From Candidatus Latescibacterota bacterium (GTDB lineage: Bacteria > Krumholzibacteriota > Krumholzibacteriia > G020349025), in contig CP070763.1 in assembly GCA_020349025.1 (NCBI GenBank), forward strand, positions 2,677,573-2,741,572: DNA of 64,000 nt, in the 5' to 3' direction. Position 1 is the stretch's first letter, and each line of letters begins with the position of its first letter. The position numbers and the translations under genes were made by a program. The notes below the pieces were generated by a model. The model worked only from the letters and a program-made list of their open reading frames with translations, ran no database searches and was not told where the DNA came from. Below, piece by piece: positions 52,597-61,377 of the stretch.

Positions 52597-55500
52597 ATGA
52601 CCTTCGCGGCGCGGGCCCGTGCCTGCCGACCTCTGTCCCTCTCGGCTCTCCTGTCGTCTCTGTTCATCGTCGTTCTCGCCGCCCCGGCTGCGTCGCAACC
52701 GCAGCCCGGTCTGGCGGCCGGGATCTTCGAGATCGACGGCAACCTCGTCAGCAGCGATCCATCTCGAATCGACTGGTTCGGTGGTGGCTTCGGCTCTCCC
52801 GCCGGCGTCATCGACCCGGATTCGTGCGCCGGCAGCGTCATGCACTTGCTGGATTTTCCGGACGCCGCGTTCTACCGCGACGACCACTGGACCGGCAGCG
52901 AGAGCGATACTTCCTTTGCAGGCAGTCGCAACAAGAACAACGACTGCATCGACGTGGATCCATGGGTCATCGGAAGCGGCAGCGGCCCGGCCAAGAACGA
53001 CATCACCGAGTCGTACAGCGCTTCCTACATCGATCCCGCGACAGGTGAGAACTGGCTCCTTCTCGCTTTCGCAACCCGCGCCACCAACGGCGCCAGCGAA
53101 ATCGATTTCGAATTCAACGCTGCGGGACTCAACCTGGATCCGGCGACGAGCCAGATCAGCGGCAACGGTCCTGACTGTGGTCGAACCGTGGGCGACTTCA
53201 TCGTCTCCATCAATTTCGTCTCGGGTGGATCGACGCCGCAGCCGGAGGTGCGACGGTGGGATGGAACCGCCTACGTGCCGATCGACACGACGCCCGCGCC
53301 GGGCGAGCCGCCCCACTTCCTGATCGCTGTGAACGACGGCTCGGTGTCGGCTCCCTGCGGAGCGATTTCCCCCGACGGCATCGTCGTGCCCGAGTACGAA
53401 GCGCTGCAGTTCGCCGAGATCGCGGTCAACCTGACCGGGGTGGGCGTCGATCTCAGCGACTTCTGTGGCAAGCCGCGTTCGACCCTGAGCTTCAAGACGC
53501 GGGCCTCTGACAGCTTCACTGCAGAGCTGAAGGACGTGAAGCTCTTCCCCTTCCAGCTCGTTCCCAGCACGGCGTGCGTGATCACTGGAGATCTGGAGAT
53601 CTGCCAGGATGGGGTCACGGAGCTCTGTGGGCCGGCGACGGATGCCGCCGGAAACCCGCTCGACTATGCGTGGAGCAACGGAGCCACGAGCCAGTGTGTG
53701 TCCTTCGCGGGCACAGACCTGGGCCCTGGGGCTCACACCATCGCGCTCGTGATCTCGAATGCCTTCGGCTGCGTCGACAGCTGCGAAGTGACACTGACCG
53801 TGCACCCGAGCCTCGACGTGTCCGCGACGAGCGCTGTGGCGTGTGCTGGGGAGGCTGGCACCCTCACGGCCTCCGTCGCGAACGGGAGCGGACCCTACCT
53901 CTACTCCTGGAGCAGCGGCGAAACGACGGCATCGATCTCACCCACCGAAGCGGGCGAGTACTGCGTCACCGTCACCGACGCCAACGGCTGCCAGGGGCAG
54001 GCGTGCGCGACGCTCACCGTCCACGCTCCGGTCGAGGTGTCGATCGCAGACGCCGAAGCATGCGCCGGGGACGCGGGCACGCTGAGCGCCTCGATCCAGA
54101 GCGGCACGGGGCCCTACACCTACGTGTGGAGCAGCGGGGAGACGTCCGCGTCGATCACGCCGACCGAGTCGGGCGAGTACTGCGTCACCGTCACCGACGC
54201 CAACGGCTGCCAGGGGCAGGCGTGCGCGACCTTCACCGTCCACGCTGCAGTCGTCGTCTCTGTGGCCGACGCGCAAGCGTGTGCCGGTGACGCGGGCACG
54301 CTGAGCGCCTCGGTTTCCGGCGGCACGGGGCCCTACACCTACGTGTGGAGCAGCGGGGAGACGTCCGCGTCGATTTCGCCGACCGAGTCGGGCGAGTACT
54401 GCGTCACCATCACCGACGCCAACGGCTGCCAAGGACAGGCATGTGCGACGCTCACCCTCCACGCTCCGGTCGTGGTCACCGTCGCCGACGCCGAGGCGTG
54501 TGCCGGTGAGGCGGCAACGCTGAGCGCCAGGGTTGCGAGCGGCGCAGGGCCGTACACCTACCTGTGGAGCACGGGTGAGGCTGCAGAATCGATCTCGCCG
54601 ACCGAGCCGGGCGAGTACTGCGTCGCGGTCACCGACGCCAACGGCTGCGTCGGAGAAGCGTGTGCCACGCTCAGCGTTCACCCCCTGCTCGATGTGAGCG
54701 TGAACGACTCGCAAACCTGCGCTGGGGAAGCCGCGACGCTTTCGGCTTCACTGGCCAACGGCACCGAGCCCTTCACCTACAGCTGGAGCACGGGCGAGAC
54801 TTCGGAGTCGATCGCGGTTTCGGTCGCGGGTGAGTACTGCGTCACGGTGACCGATGCCAACGGTTGCGAAGGGCAGGCGTGTGGAACCCTCTCGTCTCAC
54901 CCCACGCTCGACGTCTCCATGCAGAGCATCGAAGTGTGCGAGGGTGGGACGGCATCCTTCAACTGCGCGATCTCGAACGGCAGCGCTCCTTTCACCTTCA
55001 GCTGGAACACGGGGGAGACCTCGGAGACGATCTCAGCCAGCGAGGCGGGTGAGTACTGCGTCACCGTCATCGACGCCAACGGCTGCGAAGGCCAGGCTTG
55101 CGCGACGCTCGGCGTCAACCCGGCTCTCGACGTCACGATGGCCGACGTCGAGGTGTGCGCGGGTGACACGGCAACGCTCACCTGTACGGTGTCGAACGGC
55201 ACTGGACCCTTCACCTACAGTTGGAACTCGGGCGAGACTTCCGAGACGATAGCGCCGACCGAGTCGGGTGAGTACTGCGTCACCGTGACCGATGCCAAGG
55301 GTTGCGAGGGCACGGCTTGCGCGACGTTCAGCATCCGCCCGGCCCTCGACGTGTCGATGGACGACGTTGCGACGTGTGCAGGCGAGGTGGGAACGCTCCG
55401 CTCTTCGGTGTCGAACGGCACGGGGCCCTACACCTTCAGCTGGAACACGGGCGAAACCTCCGAGGCCATTTCGCCAGCGGAGTCGGGCGAGTACTGCGTC

Positions 55501-56967
55501 ACCGTCACGGATGCGAACGGCTGCGAAGGGCAGGCGTGCGCCACGCTGACCGTCTACGCCGGGCTCGTGGTCGCCGTCGACGACGCACAGACGTGTGATG
55601 GCGAGTCGGGCGTCCTGAGCGCTTCCGTCGCCAACGGAACCGCCCCGTACACCTACGCGTGGGATACGGGCGAGACATCGGCTTCGATCGTGCCGACGCA
55701 GCCGGGGGACTACAGCGTCACCGTGACCGACGCCAACGGCTGCCAAGGTGAAGCGACGGGGACGTTGGCGCACGAGTCCAGCCCCACCTGCCTGATCGAT
55801 GGCCCGCAGGTGCTCTGTGCCGGCGACCTGGAGACCTTCATCTACAGCGCCGGAAGCCCGATCGTGGCTGCCGCCAAGGGTGCCGTCGCCCCCAGTCGCA
55901 ACGGCGGCTTCGGCCTGAGGAATGCTGCTGCGCCGACTGTTGCCAAGTCTGGTGCTGCGACACCCGGTGTGAGTGCCGGCGCCTTCTCCTGGGCCGTCGA
56001 CGACCCTCGAGCCGAGATCCTCGGCCCGTCGGACGCCGCCCAGGTCGAGGTCCGCTTCAACGGCACCGGGATGTTCACCATCTCCCTGGAGATGACGTCG
56101 GGGATCGGTTGCTCCAACAGCTGCCAGTTCCGTGTCCATGTTCTCGATTGCAGCGGGGCCAACTGCCCACGCACGGTGGGGTTCTGGGGTCGTCAATGTG
56201 AGCAATCCGGAAACGGCGATACGAAGTTCTCGCGCAGCGAGATGGAAGAGATCGTTCGATGGGCCGACGCGCGCTCTGAAGCGTTCGACTTCGGCACGGG
56301 CGACGACGCTTTCGCCGCCTTCTGCGAGATCATCAACACGGATGAAATGGACCAGCGACACCAGGCCAAAAGGCAGTTTGCCGGGATGCTGGCCAACGTC
56401 GGCGTGACCAACCTGGGCTTCGTGGCTGCGAACGGCGACACGGTGCGCCTGCTGGAGTTCACGGAGATCGACTGCAACTTCGAAGCCACCACGATCGCAG
56501 AGCTGATCAGCGAGATCGACTCGATTCTCGTGGCGCTCGAGCACGAGGATCTGGACGAACCCGCCGTGAAGTGGACCTACGCGAGCATCATCCGATGCAC
56601 GGACGACATCAACAACGCCAACGGCATCGGTCCTGTCTGTGGTGACGTCGTACGCGATGACAAGGAAGCGTTGCCCGAGGAGCCACCGGCGGCGTTGTTC
56701 AAGCCGTCTCCCAACCCGTCGCGCGGCCGCACCTCCGTGGCCTATGCCGTAGCGGGCGCGCAGGCACAACCCGTGCTGATCAGCGTCTACGACATCGCCG
56801 GACGTCGGGTCCGGGTGCTGGAGCGCGGGCTGAAGAGTGCCGGACGCCATTCCGCGACCTGGGATGGCCGGAACGGTCAGGGCATCGAGGTGGCGCGTGG
56901 CGTCTACTTCATCCGCGGCGTCATCGCCGGGCAGGCGTTCAGCTCCAGAATCGTCCTCGTTCGCTGA
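52597..56967 (+). CDS. Giant exported protein with nine SprB-like tandem repeats and T9SS-like C-terminal domain
   Basis: A 1456-residue secreted or surface protein with a signal peptide ('LSALLSSLFIVVLAAPAASQ'). Residues 50-330 form a beta-rich N-terminal module without a motif I recognise. A PKD-like unit at about 328-405 leads into nine repeats of about 73 residues (408 to about 1060). Each has the pattern 'ACAGDAGTLSA...GTGPYTYVWSSGETSASI' then 'TESGEYCVTVTDANGCQGQA', with paired Cys, like SprB repeats. After a Ser-rich linker and a Cys-containing module ('NCPRTVGFWGRQCEQS', about 1190), the C-terminal FlgD-like sorting domain is 'PSPNPSRGRTSVAYAVAG' through 'GVYFIRGVIAGQAF'. A GGAG occurs 11 bases before the ATG at 52597. 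A gliding or adhesion role is possible by analogy with SprB, but unproven. Confidence 0.85.
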   Translation: MTFAARARACRPLSLSALLSSLFIVVLAAPAASQPQPGLAAGIFEIDGNLVSSDPSRIDWFGGGFGSPAGVIDPDSCAGSVMHLLDFPDAAFYRDDHWTGSESDTSFAGSRNKNNDCIDVDPWVIGSGSGPAKNDITESYSASYIDPATGENWLLLAFATRATNGASEIDFEFNAAGLNLDPATSQISGNGPDCGRTVGDFIVSINFVSGGSTPQPEVRRWDGTAYVPIDTTPAPGEPPHFLIAVNDGSVSAPCGAISPDGIVVPEYEALQFAEIAVNLTGVGVDLSDFCGKPRSTLSFKTRASDSFTAELKDVKLFPFQLVPSTACVITGDLEICQDGVTELCGPATDAAGNPLDYAWSNGATSQCVSFAGTDLGPGAHTIALVISNAFGCVDSCEVTLTVHPSLDVSATSAVACAGEAGTLTASVANGSGPYLYSWSSGETTASISPTEAGEYCVTVTDANGCQGQACATLTVHAPVEVSIADAEACAGDAGTLSASIQSGTGPYTYVWSSGETSASITPTESGEYCVTVTDANGCQGQACATFTVHAAVVVSVADAQACAGDAGTLSASVSGGTGPYTYVWSSGETSASISPTESGEYCVTITDANGCQGQACATLTLHAPVVVTVADAEACAGEAATLSARVASGAGPYTYLWSTGEAAESISPTEPGEYCVAVTDANGCVGEACATLSVHPLLDVSVNDSQTCAGEAATLSASLANGTEPFTYSWSTGETSESIAVSVAGEYCVTVTDANGCEGQACGTLSSHPTLDVSMQSIEVCEGGTASFNCAISNGSAPFTFSWNTGETSETISASEAGEYCVTVIDANGCEGQACATLGVNPALDVTMADVEVCAGDTATLTCTVSNGTGPFTYSWNSGETSETIAPTESGEYCVTVTDAKGCEGTACATFSIRPALDVSMDDVATCAGEVGTLRSSVSNGTGPYTFSWNTGETSEAISPAESGEYCVTVTDANGCEGQACATLTVYAGLVVAVDDAQTCDGESGVLSASVANGTAPYTYAWDTGETSASIVPTQPGDYSVTVTDANGCQGEATGTLAHESSPTCLIDGPQVLCAGDLETFIYSAGSPIVAAAKGAVAPSRNGGFGLRNAAAPTVAKSGAATPGVSAGAFSWAVDDPRAEILGPSDAAQVEVRFNGTGMFTISLEMTSGIGCSNSCQFRVHVLDCSGANCPRTVGFWGRQCEQSGNGDTKFSRSEMEEIVRWADARSEAFDFGTGDDAFAAFCEIINTDEMDQRHQAKRQFAGMLANVGVTNLGFVAANGDTVRLLEFTEIDCNFEATTIAELISEIDSILVALEHEDLDEPAVKWTYASIIRCTDDINNANGIGPVCGDVVRDDKEALPEEPPAALFKPSPNPSRGRTSVAYAVAGAQAQPVLISVYDIAGRRVRVLERGLKSAGRHSATWDGRNGQGIEVARGVYFIRGVIAGQAFSSRIVLVR
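53818..55777 (+). repeat. Nine-copy tandem repeat inside the surface-protein gene (period about 219 bp)
   Basis: Repeat units start near 53818, 54037, 54256 and onwards at about 219-base steps. Copies 2 and 3 are almost the same at DNA level (for example the stretch around 54109 recurs around 54328), whereas later copies diverge. That suggests recent local duplication or gene conversion. Copy number is a hotspot for variation and for assembly error. Confidence 0.85.
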
Positions 56968-56991
56968 GCTTCCGCGACGAGCGTCCTTTCA

Positions 56992-57022
56992 CACGAGCCC
57001 CGCTCCTGGAGTGGGGCTCGTG
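56992..57022. terminator. Bidirectional terminator hairpin between convergent genes
   Basis: CACGAGCCCC (56992-57001) pairs perfectly with GGGGCTCGTG (57013-57022), 10 bp with an 11-base loop. It lies 24 bases after the stop of the repeat protein and 4 bases before the stop of the convergent peptidase gene. The T-content after it is modest (GCCTTCTAG). Confidence 0.65.
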
Positions 57023-57026
57023 CCTT

Positions 57027-59198
57027 CTAGCGCGGGAAGTGGACCGGGAGCCCCATCTCCTGCATCAGATTGTGTGCGCCGTCCACGGCATCCATCACCC
57101 AGAGGATGTAGCGCGAGTCGACGTGGATCGTACGCACGTACCTCTCGTTCACCACCCAGTCGGCGGCGACGCCCTCCCAGTTCATGTCGAACGCCAGCCC
57201 GATGATCTCGCCCCAGGCGTTGAGCGCCGAGGATCCGGAGCTGCCGTTGGTCACGTTCACGGTGCTGATGAAGCCCACCGCAAGAGTCCCCAGATCGGGA
57301 TCCGCGTAGGGACCGAACTCCTGCGCCTTGGCGCGCTGCAGGAGCTTCTTTGGGCTGTCGAATGGACGCTCGCCGTTGTCCTTCTGGAGCACCCCACGCA
57401 CCGTGGTCTGCGGCTGATAGAAGACGCCATCGCGTGGCTCGTACCCCGCGACGACGCCGAAACCGACGCGCAGCGTCCCATTCGCGTCGGGAGCCAGGCG
57501 CCCCTCCTTCATCGTGCGCATCGCGGCGATCAGCTGGGGGCGGAGGCGGTACTCCGCCCCCTTGACGGCGCGATCGCGATCCTCGATCTCCTCTCCGAGG
57601 CCGCGCAGCTCCGCTGCGAGCTCGATCATCGCGTCGCGGCGCGCCAGAAGCTGGTCGGTCGACTCGTCGAACATCGCCAGGCGCGTGTCGAGATCGTCCA
57701 TTCTCGTGTTGGCGTAGAGCCGATCGAGGAACGCGTCGACGCGCCCCTCCACGTCCTCGCGCCCCGTGGCTGTGAGGAGCTTGTCGATCGCTTCGATCCG
57801 TTGCCCCGCGGGCAGGTGACCCGTCTCGAGCAGGAACCAGCGGAAGCCGGCGCGATCGCTCGTCGGCTCGATCATTCGCTGCGTGCGTTTCACCCGGCTT
57901 TCGTTGCGCGGCCAGTTGCGTTCCTGGTAGTCCTCGTCGCGCTCCTCGTCCTCCTTGGCGCGCTCGACGCTCATGCGGTAGAGCAGGTTCGCCTGCGACA
58001 GCATCGGCGAAGCGGAGTACAACCAGCGGTAGAGCATGTCGCGCTCGCGCGTCATGCGCTTGCCGGCCAGGACCTGGCTGAACTCCTGGCGAATCGCCGC
58101 ATACCGGGCCGCCTGCTGCGGCTCACGACTGAAGAACTCTTCGAGGCGCTTCTCACTCCGCTCCTTCTCGCGCAGGAGATCGTCGCGCGCGAAAGCCTCC
58201 AGCTGCCCCGTGTACTTCTTGAGGATGTTCTCGAGCCGCGCGATGCGCGAAGCGTTGAGGATCTGCACCTCGCGGTTGTCGCTCCCCTGCTCCTCCAGGA
58301 TCTCGAGCAGCGCAACGCGATAGCGATTCGACGTCGGCATCACGAACTCCTGCGCTTCGCGCACCTCCTCCGCCGTCACCAGCCGCGACGTCCTGCCGGG
58401 GAAGCCGGCGAGCAGAGTGAGGTCGCCTGCATCGAGATCGCGTGTCGAGATCTTCAGATGATGTTGCGGCTTGAACGGCACGTTGTCGGGTGAGTAGGGC
58501 GCCGGCTTGCCATCCTGGCCGACGTAGGCGCGATAGAAGCCGAAGTCACCCGTGTGGCGTGGCCACATCCAGTTGTCTTCTTCGTCACCGAAGTTGCCGA
58601 CGCCGAGAGCCGGAGCGTAGACGAGCCGGACGTCCTCGATCTTCATCGCCGTGAGCTTCAGGAATCTCTCGCCCGCAAAGAAGGAGGACACCTGGCAGCG
58701 CACGTTCCCCGGCGCCTCACACTGCCTCACGATCGCCTTGGCCCGCTTGTCGATCTGCTTCGCGCGCTCCAGGTCGGAGGTTTCCTCATCGAGAGCGTCC
58801 AGAATCTCGTCGGTCACGTCCTCGATCTTCGTCGTCACATACACGCGCGCCGTCGGCAGTGCCGGGATCTCCTGCGCCTGCGTGGGGGCGAGGAAGCCAT
58901 CCCGGAGCAGGTCGCGCTCCGGGGTGGAGTTGTACTGCAGCGAGCCGAACACGCAGTGGTGGTTGGTGATGATGAGGCCGTTTGCCGAAACGAAGGCGGC
59001 GCTGCATCCCCCCAACGAGACGACGGCTCCCATCGGAAACGCCGTCAGATCGGCGAAGGCGTCCGGATCGAGCTGCAGCCCCAGCTCCCTGAGCTCGTCG
59101 CCGAGGAGTGGAATCTGCTGCGGCATCCACATCCCCTCGTCGGCGACGACGCCGGTTGCAACAAACAGAAGCAGCAGGGCGATTCGAGCTGGACGCAT
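57027..59198 (-). CDS. Peptidase S46 (dipeptidyl-peptidase 7/11 family)
   Basis: A 723-residue periplasmic serine exopeptidase (signal 'IALLLLFVATGVVADEGMW', family start 'DEGMWMPQQIP'). Catalytic His in 'ITNHHCVFGSLQYNSTPERD', Asp in 'FGDEEDNWMWPRHTGDFGFY' and Ser in 'VTNGSSGSSALN' form the S46 triad with its chymotrypsin-like double barrel. The helical cap in between (about 250-520) includes 'FPGRTSRLVTAEEVREAQEF'. The length fits DPP7/DPP11, which take dipeptides from peptides in asaccharolytic FCB bacteria. The residue that sets DPP7 or DPP11 specificity cannot be judged safely by eye. The start at 59198 has GAGG 6 bases upstream. Confidence 0.93.
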   Translation of the reverse strand: MRPARIALLLLFVATGVVADEGMWMPQQIPLLGDELRELGLQLDPDAFADLTAFPMGAVVSLGGCSAAFVSANGLIITNHHCVFGSLQYNSTPERDLLRDGFLAPTQAQEIPALPTARVYVTTKIEDVTDEILDALDEETSDLERAKQIDKRAKAIVRQCEAPGNVRCQVSSFFAGERFLKLTAMKIEDVRLVYAPALGVGNFGDEEDNWMWPRHTGDFGFYRAYVGQDGKPAPYSPDNVPFKPQHHLKISTRDLDAGDLTLLAGFPGRTSRLVTAEEVREAQEFVMPTSNRYRVALLEILEEQGSDNREVQILNASRIARLENILKKYTGQLEAFARDDLLREKERSEKRLEEFFSREPQQAARYAAIRQEFSQVLAGKRMTRERDMLYRWLYSASPMLSQANLLYRMSVERAKEDEERDEDYQERNWPRNESRVKRTQRMIEPTSDRAGFRWFLLETGHLPAGQRIEAIDKLLTATGREDVEGRVDAFLDRLYANTRMDDLDTRLAMFDESTDQLLARRDAMIELAAELRGLGEEIEDRDRAVKGAEYRLRPQLIAAMRTMKEGRLAPDANGTLRVGFGVVAGYEPRDGVFYQPQTTVRGVLQKDNGERPFDSPKKLLQRAKAQEFGPYADPDLGTLAVGFISTVNVTNGSSGSSALNAWGEIIGLAFDMNWEGVAADWVVNERYVRTIHVDSRYILWVMDAVDGAHNLMQEMGLPVHFPR

Positions 59199-59393
59199 CG
59201 GAAACCTCGCAGTGGGTTGGGCGCTTGCACGCGACGGGCTTTGTCGCAGATCGTAGCACCGCCGCGGGCGGCGGCACAGGAGGCGCTCGCCGCGGCCGAC
59301 GCCGTCGCGGGCTCCGGCGACGCGGCTGGCGTGTAGAATCATATGGGACGAGGGCGCGGCGCGATGGCCACCGAGAAGCCGGAGGCGGCAAGC

Positions 59394-60083
59394 ATGAAGC
59401 AAGGGCCGGGCATCGACTCGAACGAGGCCTTCGAGTTTCTGCGCGCCTCCTACCTGGTGCAGGTGCTGCCGTTCCGCGCGCGCTCCCTGGGACAGCTGCT
59501 GACGGCGGCGACGCTGGCGCCCGAGACTTCGCTCTTCTACCACCTGCACCACGCGTTCTTCCGCAGCCCGGAGCGCCTGCCGGAGTACCCGAACGACTTC
59601 GCGTCCTGGGCGCACACCTCGCTCGGCGACGCCGTCGTTGCCGAACGGCTGGCGAACCTGAACCTGACGCGGACTGCGAGCCTGTCCGGCATCCGCCGCG
59701 AGATCAGCGTCATCCTCGCCGAGCACCTGCAGGATTCGGGTGATGGACGCCACGTCGGCAAGGAGAACGAGTTCATCTTCTGCCGTCCCTGCGGTCTGGT
59801 GTTCTCGACGGGCAAGCGCGCGCAAACGCCGGGGGAGTTTCTCGAGGTCCTGCAGAAAGTGGAGATCGACTCCATCTTCTACCACCTGTTCACGCCAAGG
59901 CTGCTGCGGGGTGCGAGCAGGAACGACTTCTCCACCTGGTTCGAACGGCGCGGCTTCGGGTCCCTGTCGCAACGACTCGCCGAGTTCGACCCCTACCTCA
60001 ACAGCCTCGAGGACAACCGCAGGTATCTGATGGAGCTGGTTTCAGCGGAGCTCAAGTCGCGCAAGGAGGTGCGCGATGCCTGA
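59394..60083 (+). CDS. DUF5752-like protein upstream of TreT
   Basis: A 229-residue cytoplasmic, mostly helical protein. 'EFLRASYLVQVLPFRARSL', 'SLFYHLHHAFFRSPERLPEY', 'NDFASWAH' and the second half 'DSIFYHLFTPRLLRG...NDFSTWFE' suggest an internal duplication of a His-containing helical unit. A Cys pair in 'IFCRPCGLVF' is a possible metal-binding spot. I chose the ATG at 59394 because GGAGG lies 8 bases upstream. ATGs at 59343 and 59364 lack sites. A TAGAAT at 59334-59339 could be a -10 box. It overlaps treT by 8 bases. Genes of this type are known next to trehalose synthases, so a role in trehalose metabolism or its control is likely, but not proved. Confidence 0.8.
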   Translation: MKQGPGIDSNEAFEFLRASYLVQVLPFRARSLGQLLTAATLAPETSLFYHLHHAFFRSPERLPEYPNDFASWAHTSLGDAVVAERLANLNLTRTASLSGIRREISVILAEHLQDSGDGRHVGKENEFIFCRPCGLVFSTGKRAQTPGEFLEVLQKVEIDSIFYHLFTPRLLRGASRNDFSTWFERRGFGSLSQRLAEFDPYLNSLEDNRRYLMELVSAELKSRKEVRDA

Positions 60084-61299
60084 CACCTACCGCGGCATCG
60101 CACCCGAGAGCGTCCTCAGCGAGGTCGAGGCGCTGGCTGCAGGTCTGCGCGGGCATGCGTTGCAGCACGTGAACTCGACGCGCAAAGGGGGTGGGGTCGC
60201 GGAGCTGCTCGCGCGGCTGGTGCCGATGTTCGAATCCCTGGGGATCCGCACGCGCTGGGACGTCATCGACGGCAACGGCGACTTCTACGACGTGACGAAG
60301 TCGATGCACAACGCTCTGCAGGGCGCAGACGTCGAGTTCAACTACGAAGACCGCGAGATCTACCTCGAGTGCCTGCGGGAGAACAGCAAGAAGCTCCGGC
60401 TCGACGCCGACGTCGTCGTCATCCACGACGCACAGCCCGCCTATCTGGTCGACTTCTGCGACTTCGACCGCTCGCGCATGGTATGGCGTTGCCACGTGGA
60501 TCTGGCCCAGCCGAATGCCTCGGTCTGGGGCTTCCTGAGCCGCGCCGTGAGCAAGTATGGCCTGGCGATCTTCCACGTGCCCCAGTTCGCGCAACCGCTT
60601 CCGATCCCGCAGGTGCTCATTCCGCCGTCGATCGATCCGTTGAGCGAGAAGAATCGCGAGCTGGAGGAGGAGCAGATCACCGAGGTCACGGAGCGCTTCG
60701 GAATCGACCGCGCCCGCCCCGTCGTGGTGCAGGTGTCCCGCTTCGATCGTTTCAAGGATCCGCTCGGCGTCATCCGCGCCTTCCGGCTCGTTCGACAGAA
60801 CTTCGATTGCCAGCTGGTGCTGGCCGGGGGGACGGCCGACGACGACCCGGAGTCGGCACAGGTTCTCGCCGAAGTGCACGAAGGCGCAGACGGCGACCCC
60901 GACATCTTCATCCTCTCGCTGCCACCCGACGCCGACTTCGAGATCAACGCCCTGCAGCGCGCGGCGACCGTCGTCATGCAGAAGTCGACGCGTGAAGGCT
61001 TCGGCCTCACCGTGACCGAGGCGATGTGGAAGGGGAAGCCGGTCGTCGGAGGCGCCGCTGGCGGCATCCCGGCGCAGATCATCGACCGCTCCACCGGTTT
61101 TCTCGTGCACTCCGCCGAGGGCGCCGCTTTCCGGCTTCGTTACCTGCTCAGCCACCCGAAGCACGCCACGCGCATGGGCAAGCGCGGGCGCGAACACGTG
61201 CGCCGCAACTTCCTGATCACGCGCCACCTGCGCGACTACCTGCTGGTGATGCACAGCGTCCTGCGCGGCTGCCCCGAATCCCCCATCTGGCTGTTGTGA
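60076..61299 (+). CDS. treT: Trehalose synthase TreT (GT4 glycosyltransferase)
   Basis: A 407-residue cytoplasmic enzyme that makes trehalose from NDP-glucose and glucose, and can run in reverse. The TreT pattern is strong: 'HVNSTRKGGGVAELLARLVP' near residue 36, 'DVTKSMHNALQGADV', 'VIHDAQPAYLVDF', 'WRCHVDLAQPN', 'PPSIDPLSEKNRELEE' and the GT4 acidic/phosphate motif 'REGFGLTVTEAMWKGKPVVG'. Length and order match archaeal and bacterial TreT. It starts inside the end of the DUF5752-like gene (8 bases), so translation is coupled. A strong hairpin follows 10 bases after the stop. Confidence 0.92.
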   Translation: MPDTYRGIAPESVLSEVEALAAGLRGHALQHVNSTRKGGGVAELLARLVPMFESLGIRTRWDVIDGNGDFYDVTKSMHNALQGADVEFNYEDREIYLECLRENSKKLRLDADVVVIHDAQPAYLVDFCDFDRSRMVWRCHVDLAQPNASVWGFLSRAVSKYGLAIFHVPQFAQPLPIPQVLIPPSIDPLSEKNRELEEEQITEVTERFGIDRARPVVVQVSRFDRFKDPLGVIRAFRLVRQNFDCQLVLAGGTADDDPESAQVLAEVHEGADGDPDIFILSLPPDADFEINALQRAATVVMQKSTREGFGLTVTEAMWKGKPVVGGAAGGIPAQIIDRSTGFLVHSAEGAAFRLRYLLSHPKHATRMGKRGREHVRRNFLITRHLRDYLLVMHSVLRGCPESPIWLL

Positions 61300-61302
61300 C
61301 GC

Positions 61303-61338
61303 AAAAAGGTGCGGGGCACGCTCCGGCATGCCCCGCAC
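61303..61338 (-). terminator. Intrinsic terminator for the 61378 gene (minus strand)
   Basis: GTGCGGGGCA (61309-61318) pairs perfectly with TGCCCCGCAC (61329-61338). Read on the minus strand the hairpin is followed by CTTTTTGC (61308-61301), a classic rho-independent signal 40 bases after the stop of the minus-strand gene. It may also end treT in the other direction. Confidence 0.8.
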
Positions 61339-61377
61339 TCGATGGTCCTGAGTCCAACATCTCGGCTTCGTGCCCAA

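Noticed and set aside
53818..55777. CRISPR array or non-coding tandem repeat
   Set aside because: The unit is about 219 bp, in frame, and encodes a Cys-containing beta domain within one protein.
59339..59400. Starts at 59343 or 59364 for the DUF5752-like gene
   Set aside because: Neither has a ribosome site, whereas the ATG at 59394 has GGAGG at 8 bases.
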